From NCBI GenBank assembly GCA_002733715.2, contig NVWQ02000024.1, positions 42,312-106,311 on the forward strand: a stretch of DNA of 64,000 bases. Reading direction: 5' to 3'. The DNA is from Methylophaga sp. Its GTDB lineage: Bacteria > Pseudomonadota > Gammaproteobacteria > Nitrosococcales > Methylophagaceae. Positions 1 through 8,963 of the stretch are shown piece after piece. The position numbers were made by a program, and so were the translations under genes. The notes below the pieces were generated by a model that saw only the letters and a list, made by a program, of their open reading frames with translations, was not told the DNA's origin and searched no databases. Each line of letters starts with the position of its first letter. Positions within the stretch are counted from its first letter, which is position 1.

Positions 1-113
1 AGCAAGCCGCGGAGAAACAAGCTAAAATTCAAGATGAATTGACACAACTTACAACGGATCTTGAAACAGCCTATGAACGATGGGATGCGCTCGAAGCGAA
101 GCGAGAAAGCTAA
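1..113 (+). CDS. 3' end of an ABC-F ATPase (Uup/YheS-like), partial
   Basis: An open frame enters from the left edge and ends with TAA at 111-113. It reads as a charged, heptad-like C-terminal tail (residues such as AAEKQAKIQDEL, then LETAYERWDALEAKRES). This matches the C-terminal coiled-coil of ABC-F proteins of the Uup/YheS type, ribosome-associated ATPases without membrane domains. Only about 37 residues are visible, so neither the subfamily nor the ATPase motifs can be checked. Its stop codon overlaps the next ATG by one base, so the two genes are probably translationally coupled. Confidence 0.6.
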   Translation, partial: QAAEKQAKIQDELTQLTTDLETAYERWDALEAKRES

Positions 114-892
114 TGACAATAGTTGAACCTAGAATTTTATTTGATCAAAAGACAGATGATGGTGAGATTCGGGTATGGCAACAATATGACCGACGCTGGT
201 TAGAATTCAATGATGGTTTAATTCAATCTGAAATTATTTTGAATCGCCCTGAAATTTTACCCTCAGTGCTCAATCGAGCGATGTTGGCAGGAATGATGTT
301 TTCTCAGCAGCCCAAACGGGTGCTGCTAGCAGGTGTCGGTGGTGGAGCAACGACACGCTATTTTTCTGGATGTTTTCCTGAAGTGACAGGAGAGGCAGTA
401 GAAGTTTCAGAAGTGGTGAGCCAGATTGCCAAAGATTTTTTTGAATTTCCCATAAGTAAAAATTGGCAGCTTATCACTGAAAATATTTTGGATTATATGC
501 AAAATTGTCAGCATAAATATGACTTAATTATTATTGATATTGCAGTAGAACAAATAACACCTGAGTGGATTATAGAGCAAAATTTTTTACAACAGTGCCG
601 TGCCATTCTCACTGAAAATGGTCAATTATCACTGAACTTGCTGGTGGATAATGAAAATTATTTTAAACGCGGCTTATCTGCAGTTCGAGATGTGTTTGAT
701 CGCCAAACAGTTTGTTTGTCTTTAGCTAACCATCGCAATACAGTCATTTTTGCATTTAATAATGCCCCTCAAATACTCCCAGCAGAATTAGAGAAACATA
801 TACCCATACTTGAGTCATTATGGGGACTAGAATTTGGTGAGTTTTACCAACAGATGCTGAAAGATAATCCTGTTAATAGTGGTATTTTTTAA
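113..892 (+). CDS. Spermidine synthase-like SAM/dcSAM-binding protein
   Basis: A 259-residue protein with a Rossmann-type methyltransferase core. The glycine-rich motif I is VLLAGVGGGATTRYF (about residues 74-88), followed by acidic EAVEVSE and by LIIIDIA, as in spermidine synthase-like proteins. The family transfers aminopropyl groups or is an orphan methyltransferase branch. True spermidine synthases have conserved active-site residues that I cannot confirm here, so the substrate is open. I chose the ATG at 113 because it overlaps the upstream TAA (TAATG). The in-frame ATG at 80 lies inside the upstream gene and would add eleven unlikely residues. Confidence 0.65.
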   Translation: MTIVEPRILFDQKTDDGEIRVWQQYDRRWLEFNDGLIQSEIILNRPEILPSVLNRAMLAGMMFSQQPKRVLLAGVGGGATTRYFSGCFPEVTGEAVEVSEVVSQIAKDFFEFPISKNWQLITENILDYMQNCQHKYDLIIIDIAVEQITPEWIIEQNFLQQCRAILTENGQLSLNLLVDNENYFKRGLSAVRDVFDRQTVCLSLANHRNTVIFAFNNAPQILPAELEKHIPILESLWGLEFGEFYQQMLKDNPVNSGIF

Positions 893-900
893 TTTTTACA

Positions 901-1018
901 CGTCATTTATCCTGCGGTTACTTCGTTTCGGTATGCTTACCCAATCGAGCTGAGCACAAGCTTAGCCGGAATCTCCTTACAGAATAAGACTCCGGCTAGA
1001 AGCATGCCGGAGTGACGG
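901..1018. repeat. REP-like palindromic repeat (CGTCATT family), copy 1
   Basis: An intergenic palindromic unit that begins CGTCATT and ends with GGAGTGACG. It contains the family signature GAGCTGAGCACAAGCTTAGC. The same signature occurs at about 28380, 41050 (inverted) and 63460 (inverted). It lies between two genes read in the same direction and accounts for most of the 892-1103 gap. The last 80 bases of the gap presumably hold the promoter of the symporter gene, but I see no clear -35/-10 pair. Confidence 0.7.
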
Positions 1019-1103
1019 AGGGGGAAAGCCGAAAATGGGACGGTAACGAGTATACTTTTAAGTTGATGTTAGAATAAGCCAACACCACATTTAGGATAAC
1101 AAA

Positions 1104-2447
1104 ATGGAATTAATTACCAATCTAATTAAGCAGCTTAATGACATTGTTTGGGGCCCAGTAATGCTGGTGCTTATTCTCGGCACTGGTCTTGTTTTAATGA
1201 TTGGTTTAAAAGGAATGCCCATTGCCAAGCTCGGTTATGGCTTCAAAATGCTGTGGCGTGGTCGTGATTATAAATCTAAGGAAGAGGGCGACATATCACC
1301 TTTTAATGCCTTAATGACCTCACTTGCAGCCACTATTGGTACGGGTAATATCGCCGGCGTAGCGACTGCAATATTTCTAGGTGGCCCCGGTGCATTATTT
1401 TGGATGTGGATGACGGCATTGGTCGGTATGGCAACTAAATATGCTGAAGCAGTACTGGCAGTACATTTTCGTGAAACTGATGAAAAGGGTAATAAAGTTG
1501 GCGGCCCAATGTATTACATCAAAAATGGTTTAAGCAGTCGTTTCGCATGGTTGGGTACAAGCTTTGCTATCTTTGGTGCCTTAGCTGGTTTTGGCATTGG
1601 TAATACCATTCAAGCTAATTCTGTGGCGGATGTTTTATCGTCAAATCTTGGTGTATCTCCATTATTAACAGGCTTAGTAATGGCTGTTCTAGTCGCTCTG
1701 GTTCTGCTGGGAGGGATTAGACGTATTGCTGAAGTGGCAGGTAAATTAGTCCCATTTATGGCAATAAGCTATGTCTTAGCCGGCATTGTTATTTTAGCCA
1801 TGCACGCATCTCAAATTCCTGCTGCTTTTGATCTTATCTTTACCTATGCGTTTACTCCCATTGCAGCCACTGGTGGTTTTGCCGGTGCGGCAGTGTGGGC
1901 CGCAATTCGTTTTGGAGTAGCGCGAGGTGTTTTTTCAAATGAAGCAGGTTTAGGTAGTGCCCCTATTGCACATGCTGCAGCGAAAACAAATAGTCCTGTG
2001 CAACAAGGCACTATCGCTATGCTGGGCACATTTATCGATACGATTATTGTTTGTTCAATTACAGGCTTAGTCATTATCGTATCAGGCGCGTGGACAAGCG
2101 GAGAAACGGGAGCCACATTATCATCACTTGCATTTGAATCTGTTTTACCGGGCTTTGGTGGGGCGATTGTGGCCATCGGGTTATGTGTGTTTGCCTTCAC
2201 CACAATATTAGGCTGGAGTATTTATGGTGAAAAATGTGTGGAATATTTATTTGGCGTGAAGTCGATTATTCCATTTCGAGTGTTATGGATTATTGCCGTG
2301 CCACTAGGTGCAATGGCAAACTTAGAGTTTATTTGGCTGGTGGCAGATACGTTAAATGCCTTGATGGCTTTGCCAAACCTTATCGCCTTATTGCTACTTA
2401 GTCCGGTGGTGTTTAAGTTAACCAAAGACTACTTTAATAAAGGGTAG
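1104..2447 (+). CDS. Sodium:alanine/glycine symporter (AGCS family)
   Basis: A 447-residue integral membrane protein, the usual AGCS length. It imports alanine or glycine with Na+. Family signatures include NALMTSLAATIGTGNIAGVA (about residues 67-86), the GGPGALFWMWMTALVGMATKYAE stretch, GGPMYYIKNGL, and NEAGLGSAPIAHAAAK (about 278-293), which holds the conserved asparagine-glycine-rich segment. About ten hydrophobic segments are visible. It stands alone between a repeat and a convergent yaeQ gene. The AG-rich sequence TTAGGATAAC before the ATG offers a weak ribosome site. The family call is secure; the preferred amino acid is not. Confidence 0.9.
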   Translation: MELITNLIKQLNDIVWGPVMLVLILGTGLVLMIGLKGMPIAKLGYGFKMLWRGRDYKSKEEGDISPFNALMTSLAATIGTGNIAGVATAIFLGGPGALFWMWMTALVGMATKYAEAVLAVHFRETDEKGNKVGGPMYYIKNGLSSRFAWLGTSFAIFGALAGFGIGNTIQANSVADVLSSNLGVSPLLTGLVMAVLVALVLLGGIRRIAEVAGKLVPFMAISYVLAGIVILAMHASQIPAAFDLIFTYAFTPIAATGGFAGAAVWAAIRFGVARGVFSNEAGLGSAPIAHAAAKTNSPVQQGTIAMLGTFIDTIIVCSITGLVIIVSGAWTSGETGATLSSLAFESVLPGFGGAIVAIGLCVFAFTTILGWSIYGEKCVEYLFGVKSIIPFRVLWIIAVPLGAMANLEFIWLVADTLNALMALPNLIALLLLSPVVFKLTKDYFNKG

Positions 2448-2457
2448 TTAATGTAGC

Positions 2458-2480
2458 TTGGGTTGAGGAACGAAACCCAA
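2458..2480. repeat. Small inverted repeat between convergent genes
   Basis: TTGGGTT (2458-2464) and AACCCAA (2474-2480) form a 7-bp stem with a 9-base loop, 11 bases after the symporter stop. No T-run follows on either strand, so it is not a classical rho-independent terminator. It may still cap the converging transcripts. Confidence 0.35.
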
Positions 2481-2528
2481 CGATTACAATAACGGCAAGG
2501 TGCTGGGGGGTTCTTATATTACCTCAAC

Positions 2529-3065
2529 CTACAGTAGTGCTGTTAGGCGATCAAGCGTAATGCTTATATTAGACTCATCATCACTCAAATAAAGATCACC
2601 ATCTTGAATAGTGCATTGTAATTGCATAGCTCGCTGCTTCATTGAGTCGATGCCATCAGCATTAATATGAATAACACTGAGGTTATTAAAGCGTTGTAGC
2701 TTTTCTTTATTTTGTTGCCACCATACTTTGGCTTTGCCTTCATGATAAGTGTAAATAATCACCTGTTTGGCTCGGCCGCAGGCTTTGCGAATACGTTTTT
2801 CATCTAACTGGCCAAAATCAATCCATAGCTCAATTTCACCGGACAATGATTTCTGCCAGAGTTCAGCTTCATCGTCACTATTCATGCCTTTGGTGAAACT
2901 AAGTTGTTCATTGGCGTTAAGCATAAAGGCAATAAGCCGAATCATGAATCGGAAGTTATTTTCAGAAGGATGTTGTGCCATGGTGAGCTCATGGCTTTGA
3001 TAATAATGCCGATCCATATCGGCAATATTGACGGAGATTTTATTGATTGTTGAATTGACGGCCAT
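2529..3065 (-). CDS. yaeQ: YaeQ family protein
   Basis: A 178-residue protein that matches YaeQ along its whole length (E. coli YaeQ is 181 residues). Conserved pieces are the N-terminal NIADMDRHYY, TMAQHPSENNFRFMIRLIAF, ELWIDFGQLDEKRIRKAC, and WWQQNKEKLQRFNNLSV. YaeQ has a PD-(D/E)XK-nuclease-like fold. It was once reported to suppress rfaH defects in transcription elongation, but its biochemical role is not settled. The gene is monocistronic and convergent with the symporter gene. Confidence 0.92.
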   Translation of the reverse strand: MAVNSTINKISVNIADMDRHYYQSHELTMAQHPSENNFRFMIRLIAFMLNANEQLSFTKGMNSDDEAELWQKSLSGEIELWIDFGQLDEKRIRKACGRAKQVIIYTYHEGKAKVWWQQNKEKLQRFNNLSVIHINADGIDSMKQRAMQLQCTIQDGDLYLSDDESNISITLDRLTALL

Positions 3066-3178
3066 AATAAATTTACAAAGTTTAAGCTAAAGGAAAACAG
3101 TTGCATTGGCTATTAACGACTGTCAATATCGCTATTTTCCTATTAAATTGTGACATAAATTATAGAGAATAAAGTGCT

Positions 3179-3949
3179 TTATTCATCCAATAACGCAGCA
3201 CGTGTATCACAGACTTTTCGTGGCATGATCCACATTTCATACATTGATACGATCCACATAAAGGCAAATGACAGTGCCATTGCACCACCACCGATAATCA
3301 CTAGCCATGCAAAGATAGGGTTGAGCTTAGTCAACCACCACGATGAAATATCAATAATTAAGAAGACGTAAGGCATAACGATTACGCCTGCTTTTAGATA
3401 TTTTGGTACACCGGCTGCAAGACTGAAAATCAACCCGACAAACATAAAGATGAATGAAATACCAAATAGGTGAATATGTGATACGCGGGCTAATGATGAG
3501 AAGCTGGCACCGGTATCTGTTTCAGCACGTTTGGCGACATTTTCAAATTTAGTAAAATCAGGAACAGGCATGCCGGAATCTGGGCTGTGACACATAATAC
3601 AGTTTGTATCCATGATTTTACGGATTCCCATATCGTGGAAGGCTTGTTCTTCTGCACCTTTGTGCACCCAGTTAATAATTTTTAGCCGATCCGCATCGGG
3701 TGCCATTACTTGCATTGAGCCATTTAATTTGGCTTCAATCACTGAGCCGGAGCGTTTTCCATAATAACTGTAAACAATATCATCAACAGATAAACCTAAT
3801 TCACCATCCGCCAAGCCATGGGTAAATTGAATTTGAACTAATGCCATGGCATAACCAATGGCGACCACGACTAAGTAACCTGTAAACAGTGCTTTTAGCG
3901 CGAGACCTTGGTTACATAAATTGATCTTGTGTGTGGCTTGGGATATCAT
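3179..3949 (-). CDS. Membrane-anchored mono-haem c-type protein of unknown function
   Basis: A 256-residue protein. One hydrophobic segment lies at about 21-41, followed by a soluble stretch with a single haem c motif CIMCH (117-121), then three more hydrophobic segments at about 158-180, 187-205 and 212-237. The second segment begins HIHLFG, which could provide haem b ligands. This layout puts the haem c domain on the periplasmic side. I do not recognise a named family. It is divergent from the cyd operon, so a role in quinol or redox chemistry is plausible but inferred only from position and haem motif. Confidence 0.7.
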   Translation of the reverse strand: MISQATHKINLCNQGLALKALFTGYLVVVAIGYAMALVQIQFTHGLADGELGLSVDDIVYSYYGKRSGSVIEAKLNGSMQVMAPDADRLKIINWVHKGAEEQAFHDMGIRKIMDTNCIMCHSPDSGMPVPDFTKFENVAKRAETDTGASFSSLARVSHIHLFGISFIFMFVGLIFSLAAGVPKYLKAGVIVMPYVFLIIDISSWWLTKLNPIFAWLVIIGGGAMALSFAFMWIVSMYEMWIMPRKVCDTRAALLDE

Positions 3950-4253
3950 AAATTTCCTTTGTTAAACAGAGGTTAGCTATACGTAGTTTACACCAGTTAC
4001 ATGATAAAAATGTACTTAAAATTATGAGTAAGTTAGCAACTAAATAGGTAAATCGTGGCGCTGCGCTTTATGTAGGGTTTTGTTGGAAGCATTCAAGTAC
4101 TATCAATTTTTTTTATGGTAAACATAAAAAAATATGCTTATGGAATGTTAGTAGATAAGGTAGTATTAGTATTTTCTAATGTTTATTTACAATTTAGTGT
4201 GATGCTCTTCTTGTGGCGAAGATCGAAACCCGAGAAAATTAAGGAATAAAAAT
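3950..4253. promoter_or_regulatory. cydA: 304-bp divergent intergenic region upstream of cydA
   Basis: This AT-rich region separates the c-haem membrane protein gene from cydA and must hold both promoters. Before the cydA ATG there is TTAAGGAATAAAAAT, giving an AAGGA ribosome site at suitable spacing. I looked for FNR (TTGATnnnnATCAA) or ArcA-like boxes and saw no convincing match. I see no small gene here. Confidence 0.35.
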
Positions 4254-5846
4254 ATGATAGCTGAAGAACTTGTTGAGATATCGCGGCTCCAGTTTGCGAC
4301 GGTTGCACTGTATCACTTCTTGTTTGTGCCCTTAACTTTAGGCCTTTCTTTCATCCTTGCCATCATGGAATCGGTTTATGTAATGACCGGTCGTCAAATT
4401 TATAAAGACATGGTGAAGTTTTGGGGTAAATTGTTTGGAATCAACTTCGCATTAGGTGTGGCAACAGGCCTGACCATGGAGTTCTCATTCGGCACTAACT
4501 GGGCTTATTATTCTCATTATGTCGGAGACATCTTCGGTGCGCCACTGGCGATAGAAGGTTTAATGGCTTTCTTCCTTGAATCAACCTTTGTCGGCATGTT
4601 CTTTTTTGGTTGGGATCGCATGTCGAAAAATCAACACTTGATGACGACGTGGTTAATGGCTATAGGAACCAGTTTCTCTGCACTATGGATTTTAATTGCC
4701 AACGGTTGGATGCAAAACCCGATTGGTGCCGAGCTGAATATTGAAACCATGCGGATGGAGATGACTAGCTTTACCGATATTTTGCTTAACCCGGTCGCCC
4801 AAGTTAAGTTCATTCATACCGTCGCGGGTGGTTATGTCGCAGGCTCAATGTTTGTGTTGAGCATTAGCGCGTGGTATTTGTTAAAAGGGCGTGATATTGG
4901 CTTTGCGAAACGATCGTTTGCAGTGGCGGCAGGTTTTGGTACCGCGGCAATATTCTCAGTTATCTTATTGGGTGATGAAAGTGGCTATGAAGCAGGGCAT
5001 TTACAGAAATATAAACTAGCCGCTATTGAGGCAGAATGGGAAACAGAAGAAGCGCCCGCAGCATTTACTTTGTTTGGTATTCCTGATCAAGAAGCTCAAG
5101 AAACGCATTATGCCATTAAAATCCCCTATGCACTGGGCATTATTGCAACCCGATCATTAACCGAAGAAGTGACGGGCTTAAAAGATATTATCAAAGAAAA
5201 TGAACAACGCATTAGAAATGGCATGATTGCTTATGGTGTTTTTGAAAGCATCAGAAAAGGTGAGGCGACAGAAGCAGATAAAATACGTTTTAAGGATGAA
5301 TTAAGTCAAGATTTTGGCTATGGCTTATTATTAAAACAGTATACAGACGATGTCGTTAACGCAACGGAAGAACAGATAAAACTAGCAGCTAAAAATAGTA
5401 TTCCTCAAGTGGCACCACTCTTTTTTACCTTTAGAGCGATGGTGGGAGCGGGGGTATTTATGCTGGTGGTTTTCCTGCTAGCCTTTTACTTTACCGCTAA
5501 ACGAACAGCATTTAACAAGCGCTGGTTGCTCCGGCTATGCTTTTATAGTTTGCCATTACCTTGGATTGCCATTGAATGCGGTTGGTTTGTTGCCGAGTAT
5601 GGTCGACAACCTTGGGCGGTCGGTGAAGTTTTGCCTACGGCGATGGCAGTTTCCAGCCTAGAGTATAGCGATGTATTCAATAGCTTGATTGGTTTTATTA
5701 TTTTCTATACTTTCTTGCTTATTGTTGAAGTTTATTTAATGTTGAAGTTTGTTAGGCTGGGGCCAAGCTCGCTTCATACTGGGCGTTATCATTTCGAGAT
5801 TGGTGAGCATAGTCCTACACCAACTCAAACTAATCATTTGCTATAA
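4254..5846 (+). CDS. cydA: Cytochrome bd quinol oxidase subunit I
   Basis: A 530-residue protein that oxidises quinol and carries haems b558, b595 and d in the inner membrane. Visible ligands match E. coli positions: H21 (E. coli H19), H188 (H186), R394 and M396 (R391, M393). The GRQPW motif sits at 450-454. The quinol loop is the long form, with KLAAIEAEWET carrying K254 and E259, the equivalents of the quinol-contacting K252 and E257. It starts the cydABXDC operon, with 12 bases to cydB. In a RuBisCO-bearing sulfur oxidiser it probably serves low-oxygen respiration or oxidant tolerance. Confidence 0.97.
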   Translation: MIAEELVEISRLQFATVALYHFLFVPLTLGLSFILAIMESVYVMTGRQIYKDMVKFWGKLFGINFALGVATGLTMEFSFGTNWAYYSHYVGDIFGAPLAIEGLMAFFLESTFVGMFFFGWDRMSKNQHLMTTWLMAIGTSFSALWILIANGWMQNPIGAELNIETMRMEMTSFTDILLNPVAQVKFIHTVAGGYVAGSMFVLSISAWYLLKGRDIGFAKRSFAVAAGFGTAAIFSVILLGDESGYEAGHLQKYKLAAIEAEWETEEAPAAFTLFGIPDQEAQETHYAIKIPYALGIIATRSLTEEVTGLKDIIKENEQRIRNGMIAYGVFESIRKGEATEADKIRFKDELSQDFGYGLLLKQYTDDVVNATEEQIKLAAKNSIPQVAPLFFTFRAMVGAGVFMLVVFLLAFYFTAKRTAFNKRWLLRLCFYSLPLPWIAIECGWFVAEYGRQPWAVGEVLPTAMAVSSLEYSDVFNSLIGFIIFYTFLLIVEVYLMLKFVRLGPSSLHTGRYHFEIGEHSPTPTQTNHLL

Positions 5847-5858
5847 GGAGGGCTGGTC

Positions 5859-7004
5859 ATGGAATTTTTAAGCTACGAATTTTTAAAACTAGCCTGGTGG
5901 ATCCTTATTGGAATTCTTTGGATAGGCTTTGCCTTAACCGAAGGTTTTGATATGGGTGTGACCATGATCTTGACTTTTGTGGGTAAAACAGACGAAGAAC
6001 GTAGGATAGCCATTAATGCCATTGCACCCCATTGGGATGGTAACCAAGTTTGGCTTATTTTAGCGGCGGGGGCATTGTTTGCTGCTTGGCCTACGCTATA
6101 TGCGACTTCTTTTTCAGCGATGTATCTGGCCTTATTGATATTATTATTTTCGCTGTTCTTACGTCCGACGGGCTTGGACTACCGCTCTAAATTGCCTAGT
6201 CAGAAATGGCGTAGTTTTTGGGATTGGGCGTTATTCTTCCCCGGTGTAGTGCCTCCACTTATTTTTGGTGTAGCGATGGGTAACATGTTCCTAGGGATAG
6301 GCTTTGAATATGATGAATATATGCGTTCATCATTGGACACTAGTTTCTTGCAATTATTGCATCCGTTTGCGGTGTTATCTGGCTTGTTAGCAATAGCGAT
6401 GTTTGTTATGCATGGCGCGAGTTACTTAATGTTACGATCAGAAGGTCCGGTACATGAACGCTCTAGAAAAATCCTTGCCGTGGCAGCTATAGCAGTTATT
6501 GCATTGTTTGCAATTGAAGGTGTCTGGTTATGGCAGTGGATTGATGGTTATTCGATAACAAGTAATTTGGATATAGCTGGTGTAGGGAATCCAATGAATA
6601 AAACCGTGGCAGTGGGTGAAGTGACTTGGTTACACAATTACACAGTGTATCCTCTCTCCATTATTGCCCCCTTACTTGGTTTTGGCGGTGCTATTATTGC
6701 TTGGACAATGGGGAATATTGAAAAACCATTGCTTGCTTTCTATGGTTCTTGCTTAAGCTTAGTCGGTATTATTTTGACTGCTGGCTTTTCGCTATTTCCG
6801 TTTATTTTTACATCCAGTTTAAACCCGAATCATAGCTTGACTATGTGGGATGCAACTTCTAGTGAGTTAACATTACATATTATGTTCTGGTGTGCGCTTT
6901 TCTTTGTTCCTCTTATTTTGGCTTATACCTCTTGGTGCTATAAAATGATGTGGGGTAAACAGACAGTGGAAAGTATTCGTGAAAATGAACACTCACTTTA
7001 TTAA
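5859..7004 (+). CDS. cydB: Cytochrome bd quinol oxidase subunit II
   Basis: A 381-residue membrane protein with the typical CydB start (EFLKLAWWILIGILWIGFALTEGFD) and WDGNQVWLILAAGALFAAWP at about residues 59-78, plus FPFIFTSSLNPNHSLTMWDA near the C-terminus. It pairs with CydA as the second half of the bd oxidase. A strong AAGGAGG-type site (TATAAGGAGGGCTGG) precedes the ATG. It has about eight or nine hydrophobic segments and the usual length. Downstream come cydX and the cydDC exporter genes. Confidence 0.97.
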   Translation: MEFLSYEFLKLAWWILIGILWIGFALTEGFDMGVTMILTFVGKTDEERRIAINAIAPHWDGNQVWLILAAGALFAAWPTLYATSFSAMYLALLILLFSLFLRPTGLDYRSKLPSQKWRSFWDWALFFPGVVPPLIFGVAMGNMFLGIGFEYDEYMRSSLDTSFLQLLHPFAVLSGLLAIAMFVMHGASYLMLRSEGPVHERSRKILAVAAIAVIALFAIEGVWLWQWIDGYSITSNLDIAGVGNPMNKTVAVGEVTWLHNYTVYPLSIIAPLLGFGGAIIAWTMGNIEKPLLAFYGSCLSLVGIILTAGFSLFPFIFTSSLNPNHSLTMWDATSSELTLHIMFWCALFFVPLILAYTSWCYKMMWGKQTVESIRENEHSLY

Positions 7005-7027
7005 CGTCAGCATTAAGGAGAATTAAT

Positions 7028-7129
7028 ATGTGGTATTTTGCATGGTTATTGGGTGTTTTGCTGGCCTGTTCTTTGGGCATAATTAATGTCATGTGGTTAG
7101 AACTTAGTGGGCTAGAAGACGATGAATAA
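7028..7129 (+). CDS. cydX: Cytochrome bd small subunit CydX
   Basis: A 33-codon gene 23 bases after cydB that is easily missed. It begins MWYFAWLLGVLLACSLGI, nearly the same as E. coli CydX (MWYFAWILGTLLACSFG), and has the single transmembrane helix and acidic tail (LEDDE) of the family. CydX stabilises the haems of the bd oxidase. An AAGGAG site lies 7 bases upstream of the ATG. Confidence 0.95.
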   Translation: MWYFAWLLGVLLACSLGIINVMWLELSGLEDDE

Positions 7130-7151
7130 AAAGCTTTAGTGGCTTTCAATA

Positions 7152-7197
7152 CATAATAAATATCTCATAAATAAAAACTTATAAAGTGTTTATTATG
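7152..7197. promoter_or_regulatory. Inverted repeat between cydX and cydD
   Basis: CATAATAAA (7152-7160) and TTTATTATG (7189-7197) are perfect 9-bp arms separated by 28 AT-rich bases in the 106-base gap before cydD. It could be an operator or an mRNA stem that sets cydDC expression apart from cydABX. No T-run follows. Function is inferred only from symmetry and place. Confidence 0.3.
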
Positions 7198-7235
7198 CAT
7201 ACTGTCGCTCTGACATTTTTCAAATTTCCCGCTTT

Positions 7236-8963
7236 ATGAACATATCTGACTTTTTAAAGTCACAAAAATCTTTTACTCAAAATTATCTATCCATTGCTAT
7301 TGGTTTGGGGTTAGCATCAGGCTATCTGCTTATCTTACAAGCGTGGCTACTTGCTAATATTATAAATGGTGTGATTTTTGAGAACTCTTCACTTAGTGAT
7401 GTCCAGTCGTGGATTTTTGCTATGTTGGGTGTATTTCTGCTACGTGCATTATTGACATGGTCTTCGGAAATCGTTGCATTCAAAGCGGCCGCACAGGTTA
7501 AGCTAACACTTAGGAACAACTTACATCAGCATTTACTTTCACTTGGCCCTATTGCTATTGATGGTGAGCGAAGTGGCGAGATCATTAACACGCTGGTAGA
7601 TGGTGTTGAAGCGTTAGAAAGTTATTACGCACGTTATTTACCTACTATGTCGTTAGTGGTATTGATTCCGTTGTCTATTTTAGTGTTTGTTTTTCCGATT
7701 GATTGGATCTCGGGTGTGGTGCTGTTAGTAACAGCACCGCTGATCCCTTTCTTTATGATCCTTATCGGTAAAGGCACTGCCCATTTAAATAAAAAACAAT
7801 GGCGAAAAATGGCGAGAATGAGTGCCCATTTTCTAGATATGATCCAAGGTTTAAGCACCCTGAAAATATTTAATGCTAGCCAGCGTGAAGCTGATGCGAT
7901 TAAGCGAATTTCAGCAGACTATCGAAAATCTACTATGTCTGTATTACGCGTGGCCTTTCTTTCATCACTGGTGCTTGAATTTCTTGCTAGTGTGAGCATT
8001 GCTATCGTTGCCGTGCTAGTTGGTTTTAGGTTGCTCTACGGTGAGATTGATTTTTTCTATGGTTTTTTTGCCTTACTGTTAGCTCCAGAGTTTTATTTAC
8101 CACTACGAAATATGGGTACACATTATCATGCCCGTCTTGAAGCTATTGGTGCGGCAGAAAAGATGTTGGATATTTTAGATAAACCTTTACTTGAACAAGT
8201 CAGCAATGGCCAATCACTACCAATGACTAAAGATGTAGCTATAGAATTTGATAATGTATCTTTTTGCTATGGTGATAGGGGAGATGTGTTGAGTGGCTTT
8301 AGCCTGTCAATTTCAGCAGGAAGCCGTGTGGCCTTAGTCGGCACAAGTGGTGCAGGTAAAAGTACTGTCATTCGACTGTTAGCAGGTTTTATTCAGCCGA
8401 CCCAAGGTAAACTACTTATTAATGGTATATCGCTTGAAAGCCTTAATATAAAAGACTGGCGGCAGCAAATAGCATGGGTTCCACAAGAACCGCATTTATT
8501 TCAGGGTACGATACGGGAAAATATTGTACTTGGGATGGCAACACACAGCGATGAACAACTTTATTTGGCAGCAAAACAGGCTCATATTGATCATTTTATC
8601 GAAGCTTTACCAGAGCGTTATGACACAGAAATCGGAGAAAAAGGCCAAGGTTTATCAGGTGGGCAAATCCAACGCATTGCTTTGGCACGTGCTTTTATCA
8701 AGGATGCGCCGGTGATCTTATTAGATGAAGCGACGGCAAATTTAGATGTTGAGAGCGAGCAAGCTATTCAGCAGGCTATTGAACAATTAGCACAAGGTAG
8801 AACAGTAGTGATGATTGCCCATCGCTTAGCAACGGTTAAAAATGCCGATCAGATTATAGTGATGGATCATGGCAAGATTATACAGAGCGGAACACATCAG
8901 CAGTTACTTGCAGAATCAGGCTTATATGCTGAGTTGGTTAACACGTTTACGGATGGTATTTGA
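7236..8963 (+). CDS. cydD: Heterodimeric ABC exporter subunit CydD
   Basis: A 575-residue ABC exporter half: six membrane segments (about 15-300), then an ATPase domain with Walker A GTSGAGKST, signature LSGGQIQR and Walker B VILLDEATANLD. CydDC exports cysteine and glutathione to the periplasm (and binds haem) and is needed to assemble cytochrome bd. The ATG at 7236 follows a weak ribosome site. The stop TGA (8961-8963) overlaps the cydC ATG by one base. The position after cydABX supports CydD over other ABC exporters. Confidence 0.92.
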   Translation: MNISDFLKSQKSFTQNYLSIAIGLGLASGYLLILQAWLLANIINGVIFENSSLSDVQSWIFAMLGVFLLRALLTWSSEIVAFKAAAQVKLTLRNNLHQHLLSLGPIAIDGERSGEIINTLVDGVEALESYYARYLPTMSLVVLIPLSILVFVFPIDWISGVVLLVTAPLIPFFMILIGKGTAHLNKKQWRKMARMSAHFLDMIQGLSTLKIFNASQREADAIKRISADYRKSTMSVLRVAFLSSLVLEFLASVSIAIVAVLVGFRLLYGEIDFFYGFFALLLAPEFYLPLRNMGTHYHARLEAIGAAEKMLDILDKPLLEQVSNGQSLPMTKDVAIEFDNVSFCYGDRGDVLSGFSLSISAGSRVALVGTSGAGKSTVIRLLAGFIQPTQGKLLINGISLESLNIKDWRQQIAWVPQEPHLFQGTIRENIVLGMATHSDEQLYLAAKQAHIDHFIEALPERYDTEIGEKGQGLSGGQIQRIALARAFIKDAPVILLDEATANLDVESEQAIQQAIEQLAQGRTVVMIAHRLATVKNADQIIVMDHGKIIQSGTHQQLLAESGLYAELVNTFTDGI

